A stretch of DNA of 64,000 nucleotides from Agapanthus africanus (lineage: Eukaryota > Streptophyta > Magnoliopsida > Asparagales > Amaryllidaceae): assembly GCA_030015575.1 (NCBI GenBank), contig JASDDO010000026.1:196503739-196567738 (forward strand), in the 5' to 3' direction. Shown one piece after another: positions 24,078 to 35,340 of this stretch (position 1 is the first letter of the stretch; every line of letters starts with the position of its first letter). Made by a program: the position numbers and the translations under genes. The notes beneath the pieces are model-generated. The model was not told the DNA's origin. It saw nothing but the letters and a program-made list of their open reading frames with translations, and searched no databases.

Positions 24078-25157
24078 TGTTAGTGAATATGCCCTAGAGG
24101 CCATTACTGTATCATACTAGTTTGTATATTACTTAATGGAAGCTTGGGATATTCACCTTGTATATACAATCTTGCTCAAAATAGTAGTATGCTACTTGGT
24201 TTGTTTCTACTTCAATGTGTACTTGTGTTTATTTTAGTATATCACCTATACACATTAGTGGAGCCCTTAGGATCTTTGCTTGATTACCAGCGTTGTGATG
24301 GCAGTCACAATAGTGGGGGCTGGGTAATCTATAAGCACATCCTTATGCAGGTCCCTAGTCGCAGGACTATCGAGACAGGGCATCGATACTCCGGAGTAGA
24401 CTAGCGCATGCGCTTCTCATCCAAGAGTGGGAGATGGTCTTTCCCACAGCCATCAGTACGTCGTACTGGAGATAGTATGCGGGTGCTCGTTAGGTTACGA
24501 GTACATTGGACAGGACTCGTCGGGAACTGACCGGTTGGTATTATATCTATCGTCAGTTATCAGTTCCCAGGTGACATGAGTACAGCTTAGTCCGCTGACT
24601 TGACACTGTCACTTCGCCTCGAGTGTGTTCCCACTGTACTTTGATTACTACCCTACCACGGCTCAAAGGAGTCGTGCAAACAGGTAGTAGTTGGGTGCAG
24701 TCCTGAAGCACTTAGAGGCAGTGACGGTTAGACAGGATTCGTCTCTCCCGGTATTGGGGGTTGACATCGCGCTGTGTCTAGGAGAGCCATTACACGAGTA
24801 GTCCCTGGCTAGGGCAAGCGAGATATACTGGTAGGCTTCCAGTGTTATCTCAAGGTGTATTGGGCTTCACTCCGACACGACTTGTACCGCTATTAGGGGA
24901 CTGACGTTTACCGCCCCCCTAGGCCCGCCATGCGATGTATCAGACAAACAGACCGGACTGTACGGAGATTGTCACATTCAGGCTCAGTAGGAGTTCAGAT
25001 GGGTTTCACCTCGTCAGTCTTCTTGTCGGCATCTACCTAGGGACCGTTACGCACAGCTAGTGCCGCTTGCGGTTTGTAGTTAAACCCACTGCCAGCGTAG
25101 TGTCGAGTCTTTAGAGTCCCACACAGAAAGCTATTCGCCTTTTGGCAAAAGAGTAGA

Positions 25158-25197
25158 GGTCGCATGGTTTTGCGACAGGTCGCATGGTTTTGCGACA
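25158..25197 (+). repeat. 20-bp tandem pair in family B LTR
   Basis: Two units of GGTCGCATGGTTTTGCGACA stand head to tail; each unit can fold through GTCGCA/TGCGAC. They recur near 43087-43126 and 51293-51332. Confidence 0.9.
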
Positions 25198-25396
25198 GGG
25201 TCCGGTCACATCCGTGCACTTGTGCACGTACAGTGTCCGGACAGTTAACACTAGCGGGCTTTGGTTTAAGCCAGATCCTAGTGTACGTTTTGGGATCGGT
25301 TTTATCCAGTATGTATTCGTGTTCCTCGGAACGCGAATGCGGGTGTGTATGCACAGTTGACGGAGATACAGAGGCAGAGGATTCTCATTAGGGTTG

Positions 25397-25563
25397 TTGA
25401 CCGTTGACTGTTGACTATTGACTTTTTACTCAACCCTAATGAGAATATGATATGTAATTAACAATAATATTAATTAAGTATTGTGCTGACATGGTTGTTG
25501 AGGGGTTAACTTTGTTGACTTGTTGACTTTGTTGACCGGTTGACTAGGTTGGACTTGTTGACC
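25397..25563 (+). promoter_or_regulatory. W-box cluster in B1 3' LTR
   Basis: About nine TTGACC/TTGACT hexamers, corresponding to 6780-6946. A perfect inverted repeat GGGTTG/CAACCC brackets the first group. Confidence 0.7.
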
Positions 25564-26228
25564 ATCATGATGACAATGGCTATCATTTCATGGCAAAGAC
25601 TTTTTACTTGCTTGTTCTCTTGTGCAATATGAGTGCATGAAATGATATAGCCATTTTGACTTAAACCATTTACACAATACTTGATTACTATTTTTGTGAT
25701 GATGGTTTTGGATTATGAGAGCCAAGTGAGAAAAGTCTTGCTCATTCTATCATTTTCATTCTCTCTCTTGTGTTCTTGAGCTCTCATCTCCTTCCTCTTG
25801 CTCTCCCTCTCTTTATTCTATGGTTCACTTGTCTCATGTGTTGAGAACCAAGAACCATAGAGAAAATCCCAACACACTCTCCTCTACTCACTCTAGTTCA
25901 CAAGGTTTAGCAAACCGAGTGAACTAGTTTCTTCAAAGTTCGAAGAAGAAGCCAAAGGTAGAAGCTTTCAGGTGGATCGATCTTCGGCGTAAGGAGACGA
26001 CGGGGTGAAGCCGATCCGGACAACCATCGAGACTTGATGACGAAAGAGTTCAAGAAAGAAAGGTATAACCCCCTAACCGAGTAGTTAACAACTCCTAGTT
26101 AGGTTGTTAGTTAGATGTTTAACAAAGATCAGGTTTTGAGTCCATGTTATCACCTCTAGAAAAATTGTTTTTTATCAAATTCCGCATGCCCGAAAGTACC
26201 GGGAGAGGTAGCATGGACTTACATAAAT

Positions 26229-26326
26229 CCCAGAAGAAGCCCCAAGAAATCCAAAGCCCTAACTCTCTGATTTGGCCTCTAAGTCGTTGCCAAGCTAGTT
26301 CATTTGGCCACTAAGTCACGGCCAAA
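26229..26326 (+). repeat. F LTR, left visible piece
   Basis: 98 bp between B1 and C. It has two related 18-mers, GGCCTCTAAGTCGTTGCC (26274-26291) and GGCCACTAAGTCACGGCC (26306-26323), at the place where the C LTR has its GC near-palindromes. It ends with CCAAA (26322-26326), C's target repeat. Confidence 0.75.
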
Positions 26327-26786
26327 TGTTCATATCAGATTTTTGCATTTTCATACCGCCCATTTTTTATCACATTGCATATCGGTAGGTGCTCTTGAGC
26401 CGTGTTTGCTAGTCAATTGCAGGATACAGGTTTTCGGTTCTGAACGATGAAATTCATGGAAAAACACGACAAAACCCGGATTCCTGCCAACCACAGATAA
26501 AACATGGATCTCCGCTCTTTATCCGTCTGTTGCCACACACCAGTTTAAGAGACAAAATGGCAAATCGATGTCATTTTCATGCACAAGGCTCAATGGCAAC
26601 ACAATATCCAAGAAATCTACGCGGAGCTCGAGGAAATCATGGCAAAAGATCCACTTTCAATCACCTTTTGATCAACAAAAATTCTGGAAGAAATGTGGAA
26701 AGTTTATCAGAAAAATCATATGCTAAACTACAGAGAAAATCAAACCAGGGGACCACAAGAAACCGGAGGACCCAACTCATCTATAC

Positions 26787-26835
26787 GGCCGCGGAACCGC
26801 GGCCAATAGGGGGTCTAGGCCGCGGTTCCGCGGCC
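26787..26835. repeat. Paired GC-rich near-palindromes in C U3
   Basis: GGCCGCGGAACCGCGGCC (26787-26804) and GGCCGCGGTTCCGCGGCC (26818-26835) are exact reverse complements of each other. Each is also palindromic apart from its AA or TT centre. They end 90 bases before the TATA box. Confidence 0.92.
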
Positions 26836-26925
26836 GTATGGTGGCATCAGCCGACCAATTTTCAGGGGCAGATTGGTCTTTTCATACTTGTTCTGATTGT
26901 TGCCCTAGATTTCCTTTTCCCTGCC

Positions 26926-26933
26926 TATAAATA
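26926..26933 (+). promoter_or_regulatory. TATA box in C 5' LTR
   Basis: TATAAATA, with matching copies at 37378-37385 (C 3' LTR) and 62167-62174 (E LTR). Transcription would start about 30 bases downstream. Confidence 0.75.
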
Positions 26934-27066
26934 GCCCAGAACCTTGTGAAGCCAAGGATGCATAATTTTGTATTTTTCTAGGTTTAGAATACTTGTTTCT
27001 TCTTCCTCTTCTCATCTCTTCTCCATTGAAAAACTTGTAGTGAGCTTTTGTGAGTGAAGAATGATG

Positions 27067-27072
27067 AATAAA
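27067..27072 (+). terminator. Possible poly(A) signal in C 5' LTR
   Basis: AATAAA, about 135 bases after the TATA box, with a counterpart at 37519-37524 where it would act on the element's transcript. Plant poly(A) signals are loose, so this is tentative. Confidence 0.45.
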
Positions 27073-27902
27073 GAAGTTCCTTTTGTTATTATACTTGTCT
27101 TGTTCTCTTATTATTGCTTGTAATTTTCATTTGTTAAGTAGTTGTTGTTATTTCTTGTTGTTTCTTTCTTTCTCTTTTTCTTTATCCTTAAAACAACCAT
27201 GATGCTTACGCTTGATCCTTGCCAAGGTGAGGTCGCAAATAGCTAGTTGTTATCTTCTAATCTCTTTCTTTCTATCTTCCTCTTTGTTTTGTTTTCTTTT
27301 CATTATGATGTGTGAGTAGTTTGCATACTTGTTAGGGTAGGATAAGGGAAGTTTGAGAGAAGGAAATCTCTCTCACTCTTTCCTTACCCAACATCTTAAA
27401 TCGACTCCCGTTATTTGAACCACAATCTGCTCCCTACGGCACCCTATCCTACATGATAGCGGTGATTCCGTAGTGAGACCGGTTGTGGTTGAATTAACCG
27501 GAGCTTATGGCTAAGAGCCAAGAACGGACGGACAAGCACCAAAAGGAAGAACTTAAGCGTTGGAAAGCCTAGCTTATACTCGCAAGTTCCTTCCTAGTCG
27601 TGCTAATCCCCGTTGTTGCCGATTACCGTAACACCGATATTAAGAGTGGCAACGAAAGAAGTGAGCGACTCCTAACTCAAACTAACCTAATCCTAACCCT
27701 AACAAGCTCTCTTTACATATCATTTTAACACTTATATAATCACAAACAAATCTGGACTTTCGGACTTAACTCGTTAAAGCACATAGAAAAAGATTCCCAT
27801 CTCCCTGCGGACGACCCGTACTCAACCGGCTAGCTACAATCGAAACCGTTTTGATTGCGGTAATTAACTAAACTTGAACAGGCAGAATCTCTACCAATCA
27901 AA

Positions 27903-27920
27903 TGGCGCCGCTGCCGGGGA
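27903..27920 (+). promoter_or_regulatory. Primer binding site, tRNA-Asp (C)
   Basis: TGGCGCCGCTGCCGGGGA lies two bases after the LTR and matches the 18 nt at the 3' end of plant tRNA-Asp with one difference. The tRNA match stops here, unlike in E2. Confidence 0.92.
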
Positions 27921-28302
27921 GACGGTAGTTTATTTCTTTGTGTAATTTCGGGTTAACTTGTGAATATAAATATAACCGAAAAACAAAACAAAAAAATATA
28001 CATTGTAAAAAAACCATTTTGTTATTTTTGATTAGTTTTTGTGCAAGTGTGCAGGATAATACGGAATTCGAGTTCAGTACCAAAGACGTGGGATATTCGA
28101 AATTCAAGTTCAGTGCCAAAGACGTGGGAAGATAGACCCACATTTCGCGGCTACACCGCGACGGATCAAAACGAAGCAAACGGTCTACTGTAAAAATCTG
28201 GAGCAGATACAGTAAGCAAGTCAAAATTCAGCACATCCAGACAAACAGAGGACACCCAAAAGAGCACACCCAAAAATTTCCGCAGCCCAACTCCAACAAA
28301 CC

Positions 28303-28349
28303 GCCGCGGAACCGCGGCATAAGGAGGCTTAGGCCGCGGAACCGCGGCC
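28303..28349. repeat. Paired GC-rich near-palindromes, C leader
   Basis: GCCGCGGAACCGCGGC (28303-28318) and GGCCGCGGAACCGCGGCC (28332-28349) are direct repeats, with the same core as in C's U3. Confidence 0.92.
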
Positions 28350-28756
28350 ATTTGGTGCCTTAGGGCTGCCAAACTTTCTGTGAGCTCCTCTCTTCTCTCT
28401 CCCACTCCTCTGGACTCCAATAAACTGTGTTTTCTGCAACCTTCTTTGCGCAAATTCTCTTCCCCCTTCCAATAAACTGTTCTTGTGCAGGATTCTTTGC
28501 GCCGCGCTCAAAATAAAAAATTGTTTGCAGTTGATTTGTTATCGCTTTGCATTCATTAATACGGACTTAAGGGGCTTGAAACCAATTCAGATTGGGTGGG
28601 GATTTCATCACCCTTCCCAGGACCCCAGAAATCACAAAAAGCATATGCATTGACCATTGTTAAATTAAAAAATACTAGACTTAGCCCTAAGGACTTCGCG
28701 CTCAATAGGACAGAGGACTAATTACAGGCATCGGCCGTTTATCCTATCCTGACTTT

Positions 28757-28858
28757 GCGGTGTCTAGGCAAGTGTGACGAAGGCAAGTGGTTATTTAATT
28801 AAGGAACTTCGCGAAAGCGTTGGACAACCTCCCACTTACCTGGCACTTATCTGGCCGC
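28757..28858 (+). other. Shared leader module, C copy
   Basis: GCGGTGTCTAGGCAAGTG, then bases 28789-28833 matching copia B1 19860-19904 at 44 of 45 positions, then CCCACTTACCTGGC. It ends about 310 bases before the gag start, in an element of a different superfamily from B1. Confidence 0.9.
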
Positions 28859-29169
28859 AATTGGCGGAGAAGAGGCGGTTTGAGGTCCTGTTTCTAGTTC
28901 TTTGGAACAGTTAGGAGCTGTCTAGTTGATCTAGGTGACCCTAGATCTAGGTGTGATTGTGCATATCTTGTTTGTGATTGCTTAAAGCCGTAAATCCGTA
29001 CATTTTTCTGTAAAGCTCTTTCTAAAAATCAAAAAAAATCAAAAACTTTTATAAAAACTTGCCCTTTGTCGCCAAAATCCATTTTTCACACACCACCCAT
29101 CGCCTTTCTCCATTGACGTTTTCTTACCCTCACCTTCTCCGCTTTGACTATACTAAACTCGTTTAGTGT

Positions 29170-30350
29170 ATGTCCGCTTGGACTCGGGACACTAGCGCCC
29201 GCCTAGTCCGCGTTACGTTAGTCGCTACCGACTACGCGATCGACTCAGACGTCGAAACTCCGTCCACTCCTCTTTCACCTTTACCTTTGCCGGCCAACTC
29301 CGACGTTGACTGGAATTCTGTTCATACATCTTCACCTTCACCATCACCAACCTCTTCTTCCGCGATGTCAGGATTTAATCCGAACATCTCTTTGACTACC
29401 CCTGGATTGGCTCCACCTCTTACGGAGACCAATAACCCACCACCACCGCCTGTTGTAGCGCCGCAGCGAATCGCGCTCCAGGATTGTTTCTATCCCACCC
29501 GTTCTGCACTTCCCACCTGCCTTTCTCTTCCACCGGCCAATGGGGATAATTTTGAAATTAAGCCTCACTTCATCAACATGCTTCCACGATTTCATGGGAT
29601 TGAATCTGAAGATGCCTATATCTTCATCAATAAATTTCAAAACGTTTGTGCCATGATGAAGACTACCCAACTGTCGGACGATGCTATACGCCTACGGGTC
29701 ATTCCGTTCACTTTATGCGATCTTGCTGAAAAATGGCTGTATAGCACCGCTTCCCATTCCATAACCAGTTGGGACGAGTTTGTAAAAGCGTTTCTAAAGA
29801 AATTTTATCCGAATCATAAAACCGCAAGGATCCGCAATGAAATCAACCAATTCTCTCAGCTTCTTTCTGAACCGTTCTGGAAGTGCTTTAACCGGTACAA
29901 AGACCTTCTTGTTCAGTGTCCTCACCACGGTATAGAGAAATGGCAACTTTGCCAAACCTTATACGAGGGCCTGAACCCAGCAACGAAGCAGTTGTTGGAA
30001 ACCATCTGTCAAGGCCACTTCCTATCCAAATCTGACGAGGAAGCGTGGCAATTCTTTGACGACCTTGCGGAGCAAACGCTACAATGGGAGAGCACCAGAC
30101 CGACGACTTCTTCTTCTACCTCCACTTCTACCGGTCAGTCTAGGGTAGTCTAGGGTAGGAATTCACCAACTTGACATCTCTATTGCGATGAAAGCTGAAA
30201 TGGCCGCAATAACGAGAAAGTTTGAAGCAATAGAGAGCAAATTTTCTTCTCCTGCTCCTACCCCTGTTCTTCCCCTTCGTACCATCTGCGCTTGTTGTTC
30301 CGATCCTTCTCACTTAACCGAAGAGTGTCCTTACAATCCACCATCGCAAG
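29170..30350 (+). pseudogene. Athila-type gag region of C
   Basis: Starts with MSAWTRDTSARLVRV, matched by E2's start (MSSWTRDTNARLVRV, 63841). After a proline/serine-rich linker comes a retrotransposon gag core (FHGIESEDAYIFINKF, LAEKWLYS, FVKAFLKKFYP), and a CCHC zinc knuckle (CACCSDPSHLTEEC, near 30290-30330). Gag would form particles and bind RNA. The gag-pol of C has about two breaks overall, so I treat it as a fossil although much reads open. Confidence 0.9.
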
Positions 30351-32370
30351 GACAGGATCAGGTTAATGCTGCATTCCAGCAAAGACCGAGGAATGATCCA
30401 TACTCTTCCACCTACAATCCCGGTTGGAGGAACCACCCCAATTTCGCCTGGAATCAGAATCAGAATCAATTCCAAGGCAACAATTTCCAAAGGGCCCCTC
30501 CGCCGCAACAACAAGCGCAACAACAAACTCAACAGCAGTTTCAGCAACCCTTCCAACCCAAACCTTTCCAAAATCAGACGAACAACTTTGCACCCAACAA
30601 TTCTTTTCCACCAAACAACTTTGTTCCGTCAAACAACGATAAGGTTTCCTCGCTCGAACGAAGTCTGGAGGCGTTCGTTAAACAATCGACTCAATCCACT
30701 GCCAACATCCAGTCTTCCATTCAGTCCTTAGTGCAACACACTGCCGCTCACGGGCAAAGCATCAAAACCATTGAGGCCCAGATTGCACAACTGAATGCGG
30801 CCTTAAGCGAGCGAGAGAAGGGGAAGCTCCCGTCCCAGCCACTCCCAAATCCCGGTCACCCACAGAATGTACATGTTGCTCTTGAACAACAAAATCATAA
30901 TGTGAGTGCCGTGACCACATTGAGATCGGGAAGGATGCTGCAAAACAACATCGGCACACGGATCAATGATGACACCCCGGCCGCTTCTTCTTCTACTTCT
31001 TCTTCTCTTTCTTCTCCTGCTTCTTCGTCTTCTGAGCCTATTCTCCATTCTTCAAAAGGCTCTCCTTCTTCTTCTTCTTCTGCTCTGAACGGACCCGCTT
31101 CTCACTCCACGAAAACACCTGTTCTGGGATCCGTTCCAACTCCACAATCTCCTCCACAAGCATTAGACTCAACCAATTTTAAAAACGTCCCATTTCCAAA
31201 CCGGTTGAGGTCTAATAAACAAAATCCTCAAATGGAGAAGATTCTGGAGTTATTTAAGCAGGTTAACATTAACATTCCTCTTTTAGATGCCGTCCAACAA
31301 GTCCCATCCTACGCGAAAATCTTAAAGGACTTGTGCACGAAAAAGAGGAAGTCTCAGGTACCAAAGAAAGTTTTCTTGGCTAGTGCTGTGAGTGATGCTC
31401 TTACCCAATCTTTACCACAAAAACGGAAGGACCCTGGCTGTCCTACGATTTCTATTACCATTGGGGATAAGAACATCAACCGCGCACTATTAGATCTTGG
31501 TGCCAGTGTTAACCTGCTTCCATACTCAGTATACGACCAATTAGGCGTAGGAGAGCTGAAACCCACGCACTGCACTCTCCAAATGGCCGACCGATCGATC
31601 ACCCATCCTAGGGGTGAGCTAGAGGATGTGTTAATCAAAGTTGGGGACTTCATATTCCCCGTTGACTTCATTGTATTAGACACACAGCCTGTAGCTAACC
31701 CCCGGAATCAAATTCCGGTGATACTCGGTCGCCCATTCCTTGCAACCTCAAATGCTGTGATCAATTGTCGCAATGGTTCGATGAACCTCTCTTTTGGAAA
31801 CATGACGATTGAACTCAACATTTTTAGGTTGGGGAATCAGCCCTCCGAACCTAATGCTCATATACTGGACGTCTGCTCGATCCAGGAGATGACCCCAGAA
31901 GAATGTGAATTCGAGGAGTTTCTGTTTGATCACGATAATCTTGACGCCACTAGTGCGTTCCTCCTCGAACCTGCTGTTGTTTCTGCGCCCGACAACGACT
32001 ATGAGTGTTTCACATTCTTGAACGATCTTAGCCGCTCGCAACCCGAGTTTGAATCCTTCGAATTTCCGGATGAGTTACCTGAACCATCCGACTCGGTCGC
32101 TTACACTCGTTTTGAACCTTTGCTGGAATCTTTTGAGTTCGAGACCGTTTCACCAATCTTGCCTTCCATCGTTTCACCTCCAACGCTCGAACTCAAGCCT
32201 TTGCCGTCTCACCTTAAGTACGCTTATTTAGGTGAGAACGAGACCCTCCCTATCATCATCTCGGCTTCTCTAGCTCCAGAGCAAGAGAAAGCCCTTCTCG
32301 CGGTCTTGCACAGCAACAGGCAAGGTTTTGGCTGGTCCATGGCAGACATCAAAAGGATTAGTCCCCTGAT
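30351..32370 (+). pseudogene. Linker and protease region of C
   Basis: A long glutamine-, asparagine- and serine-rich stretch (about 30360-31130) precedes an aspartic protease with LLDLGASVNLLPYSVY (near 31486) and VILGRPFLATSNA (near 31720). DLGAS instead of the usual DTGA is common in this clade. An acidic stretch with repeated FESFEF-like text follows. Gag-pol lies 3' of the leader module. Confidence 0.88.
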
Positions 32371-33760
32371 CGTTGAGCATCACATTCATCTGATGTATGA
32401 TGCCAAACCAGCCCGGGATCCACAAAGACGTCTCAATCCAGTCATGAAAGAGGCTGTGAAGAAGGAGATCGTAAAATGTCTAGATAGTGGTATCATTTAC
32501 CCTATCTCTGATAGCCAGTGGGTTAGCCCCATTCATGTTGTCCCCAAGAAGTCGGGCATCACGGTCATAACCAACGAGGCGAACGAGTTAATCCCTACTC
32601 GCACCCAAACTGGGTGACGAGTATGCATCGATTACAGAAAACTCAACGCCGCAACGCGGAAAGACCACTTTCCGCTACCTTTCATTGACCAGATGCTTGA
32701 ACGATTGGCCGGACACGAGTACTACTGCTTTCTTGATGGCTACTCCGGCTATAATCAGATTCCCATCGCCGAAAAAGACCAGGACAAGACCACTTTCACT
32801 TGTCCTTTCGGCACGTTTGCATATCGTCTCATGCCCTTTGGGTTATGCAATGCGCCCGCTACCTTCCAGCGGTGTATGATGGGAATCTTCTCAGACATGG
32901 TGGAAAAATTTCTGGAGATTTTCATGGATGATTTCTCCATCTTCGGCGATTCCTTCAACGAGTGTTTGCTGCATCTTGACGCTGTCCTTACCCGATGTAA
33001 GGACAAGAATCTCACTTTGAATTGGGAGAAGTGCCACTTCATGGAGCGCGAAGGTATTGTCTTAGGACATATCATCTCGCAAAATGGCATAGAGGTTGAC
33101 AAAGCAAAGATTGAGGTCATTTCCAATCTACCTCCTCCCCGATGCGTCAGAGATATCCGAGCCTTCCTTGGCCATGCCGGTTTCTATAGACGGTTCATCA
33201 AGGACTTTAGCAAGATTGCTAGGCTCTTGACTCTTTTGCTGGCCAAGGATACGCCATTCGACTTCAACTCGAGCTGTGTGACTGCATTAGAGTCATTGAA
33301 AAGCTCACTCACTTCTGCTCCCGTTCTTTCTTCGCCTGACTGGACGCACCCATTTGAGATTATGTGCGATGCATCCGACTTTGCCATTGGTGCTGTCCTT
33401 GGACAACACATCAACAAGATGCCGCACGTAATCCATTATGCAAGCCGAACCCTGAACGATGCCCAACTCAATTATACAACAACTGAGAAGGAATTCTTGG
33501 CTGTTGTATTTGCTTTAGAAAAGTTCAGGCCCTACCTCATCGGCTCTCCAGTCATCGTCTACACAGACCATTCTGCTCTGCGCCATCTTTTTGCGAAGAA
33601 AGATGCAAAATCTCGGCTAATACGTTGGATCCTCTTGCTTCAAGAGTTTGACCTTGTCATTAAGGACAAACGAGGATGTGAAAACGTAGTTGCCGACCAT
33701 CTCTCACGACTTCCTTCTTCGCCTTCGCTTCCAATTCCAATCAATGACGTTTTCACGGAT
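32371..33760 (+). pseudogene. RT and RNase H region of C
   Basis: RT motifs run from HIHLMYDAKPARDPQRRLNP through [31 protein letters not shown] and the catalytic FMDDFSIFG (about 32923). RNase H follows with [31 protein letters not shown] and [11 protein letters not shown]. Close to Athila in wording; a tree would be needed to place it. Its proteins could act in trans on E-type elements (inference). Confidence 0.92.
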
Positions 33761-35080
33761 GAACAGCTCTTGACAGTATCTTGCGAACCCTGGTTCGCAG
33801 ATATTGTGAACTATTTGGCCACAGGATTACTACCGACTGAACGGTCAAGTCAGGACAGACTTCGCTTCTTATCCCAAGTAAAACACTTTTACTGGGACGA
33901 ACCCTATTTGTTCAAGTACTGTCCCGACCAGATTATTCATCGGTGTGTCCCTGACGAGGAATTCAAGAGTGTGCTGTCATTTTGCCACGATCAAGCGTGT
34001 GGCGGGCATTTTGGCCCCAGAAAGACAGCTGAGAAGATCTTGCAATGTGGTTTCTACTGGCCACAACTCTTCAAAGACGCTCATGACTATTGCAAGACTT
34101 GCTCCCGGTGCCAACACTTGGGCCGGATATCCCGGAGGAACGAGATGCCGCTCCAACCGATCTTGGTTGTGGAGATTTTCGACGTTTGGGGGATAGATTT
34201 CATGGGGCCGTTTCCCAGCTCTTTCGGGAACTTGTACATTCTTCTCGCTGTTGATTACGTCTCTAAATGGGTCGAGGTTGTGCCCAGCCGGACTAACGAC
34301 AACAAGGTTGTCGTTAGGTTTTTTAAAGAAAACATTTTCTCCCGTTTTGGGCACCCCCGAGCGAACATTAGCGACAATGGAAGTCATTTCTGCAACAAGA
34401 CTTTCGAGGCCTTGATGCGAAAATATTCCATTAATCATAAGCTCTCTACGCCCTACCACCCCCAAACCTGCGGGCTGGCCGAAGTTTCAAATCGGCAAAT
34501 CAAGCAGATACTGGAAAAGATGGTTTCCAAAAACCGTAAGGATTGGTCGCTGAAACTCACTGATGCCCTTTGGGCATTTCGAACCGCTTATAAGACCGAC
34601 CTTGGCATGTCTCCCTATCGGCTTGTGTACGGAAAAGCCTGCCACCTACCTGTCGAAATAGAGCATCGCGCATTTTGGGCGATAAAGGAGCTGAATCTGT
34701 CTCTCGAAGATGCGGGCAGCCATCTGAAGCTGCAGTTGAATGAATTGAGCGAGCTTAGGGATGAGGCTTACGATAACGCGGTTGTCGTTAAGAACCGAAC
34801 GAAGGTGTTTCACGATAAACACCTTTTGCGCAAAACTTTCGTCCCTGGTCAGCAGGTACTGCTTTACGACACCCGACTTCACTTCCATCTAGGAAAGCTC
34901 AGATCTCGCTGGAAAGGGCCGTATTTTGTGCGGAATGTGTATCCGCAGGGCGCTGTGGATTTGGAGAATCCAAAGGACGGTTCATTTTTCAAAGTGAACG
35001 GACACCGACTAAAACCGTACCTTAGCGCCGAACCAACAGAGGAGCTCCTGGTCTTACAGGAGCCGGTTTACCCTGCATAA
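33761..35080 (+). pseudogene. Integrase region of C
   Basis: An HHCC zinc domain ([23 protein letters not shown]), then the D-D-E core ([36 protein letters not shown]) and a C-terminal SH3-like part ([22 protein letters not shown]). It ends naturally at 35080, shortly before the first hairpin-polypurine module. Confidence 0.92.
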
Positions 35081-35120
35081 TCTTCCTCTGCCTACCACCA
35101 AACTTCGGTTATCCAGCCAA

Positions 35121-35156
35121 GAACAGTGGACACTGTTCCAAATAAGTTTGGGGGTA
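35121..35156 (+). promoter_or_regulatory. Hairpin-PPT module 1 of C
   Basis: GAACAGT-GGAC-ACTGTTC (35121-35138), then AAGTTTGGGGGTA (35144-35156). The tract is the same as the true polypurine tract at the 3' LTR. Confidence 0.75.
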
Positions 35157-35303
35157 TGTATATACCATTTTGTATATATTTGTGAATATTCTTTTTCTTT
35201 TTCTTTTCTTTAAAAACAAAAACACAAAAAAATAAATAAATAAATAAATTTTGTGTATATCTAACCGACAATTTTGACCCCTCAAATGATCTCTTCATGC
35301 AAT

Positions 35304-35340
35304 GACAGTGAGGACACTGTCCAGTTTAAGTTTGGGGGTA
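35304..35340 (+). promoter_or_regulatory. Hairpin-PPT module 2 of C
   Basis: GACAGTG-AGGA-CACTGTC (35304-35321), then AAGTTTGGGGGTA (35328-35340). E1 has an identical hairpin at 60264-60281. The following bases CTCGGTACG and CTTCGCATTCAT are also shared. Confidence 0.78.

Larger units (their letters stand above)
6614..26223 (+). mobile_element. Ty1/copia element, family B, copy B1 (interrupted by A0 and A1)
   Basis: The order LTR, tRNA-Met primer site, 2.1-kb leader, gag, protease, integrase, RT, RNase H, polypurine tract, LTR is that of copia. The 5' LTR is present as 6614-7485 and 17888-18008, with its beginning beyond the left edge because of A0. Visible LTR parts differ at about 23 of 993 sites, roughly 0.9 million years at an assumed 1.3e-8 per site per year. 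The coding region has about four breaks. Long LTRs and the polypurine tract AAGTGGGAGAT suggest the Angela/TAR side of plant copia, unproven. Confidence 0.93.
24078..26223 (+). repeat. 3' LTR of B1
   Basis: 2146 bp, TGTTAGTG...GGACTTACA. It shows the empty sites of A0 (after 25235) and A1 (near 26102). Within it are a W-box cluster (25397-25563) and a 20-bp tandem pair (25158-25197). An 86-codon open frame at its start recurs in both B2 LTRs but has no recognisable domain and probably reflects recent copying. TAAAT (26224-26228) is the presumed target repeat; the partner is outside the window. Confidence 0.95.
26327..27900 (+). repeat. 5' LTR of C
   Basis: TGTTCATATC...CCAATCA, 1574 bp. It contains the GC near-palindromes (26787-26835), TATAAATA (26926-26933) and AATAAA (27067-27072), giving a usual U3-R-U5 order. 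A 134-codon open frame over 26530-26934 recurs in the 3' LTR but lies across U3 and the palindromes and is unlikely to be a gene. Confidence 0.95.
27921..29169 (+). other. Non-coding leader of C
   Basis: 1.25 kb. It has GC near-palindromes (28303-28349), a block GATTTCATCACCCTTCCCAG shared with E2, and the shared leader module (28757-28858). No credible gene. Confidence 0.8.

Noticed and set aside
24144-24404. An 86-codon open frame at the start of three family B LTRs (also 42074-42334 and 50279-50539)
   Set aside because: It has no recognisable domain, lies in U3, and its recurrence is explained by recent copying of one LTR.
26530-26934. A 134-codon open frame in both LTRs of C
   Set aside because: It crosses the GC palindromes and runs into the TATA box, and codes for low-complexity arginine-rich text; chance is the simpler reading.
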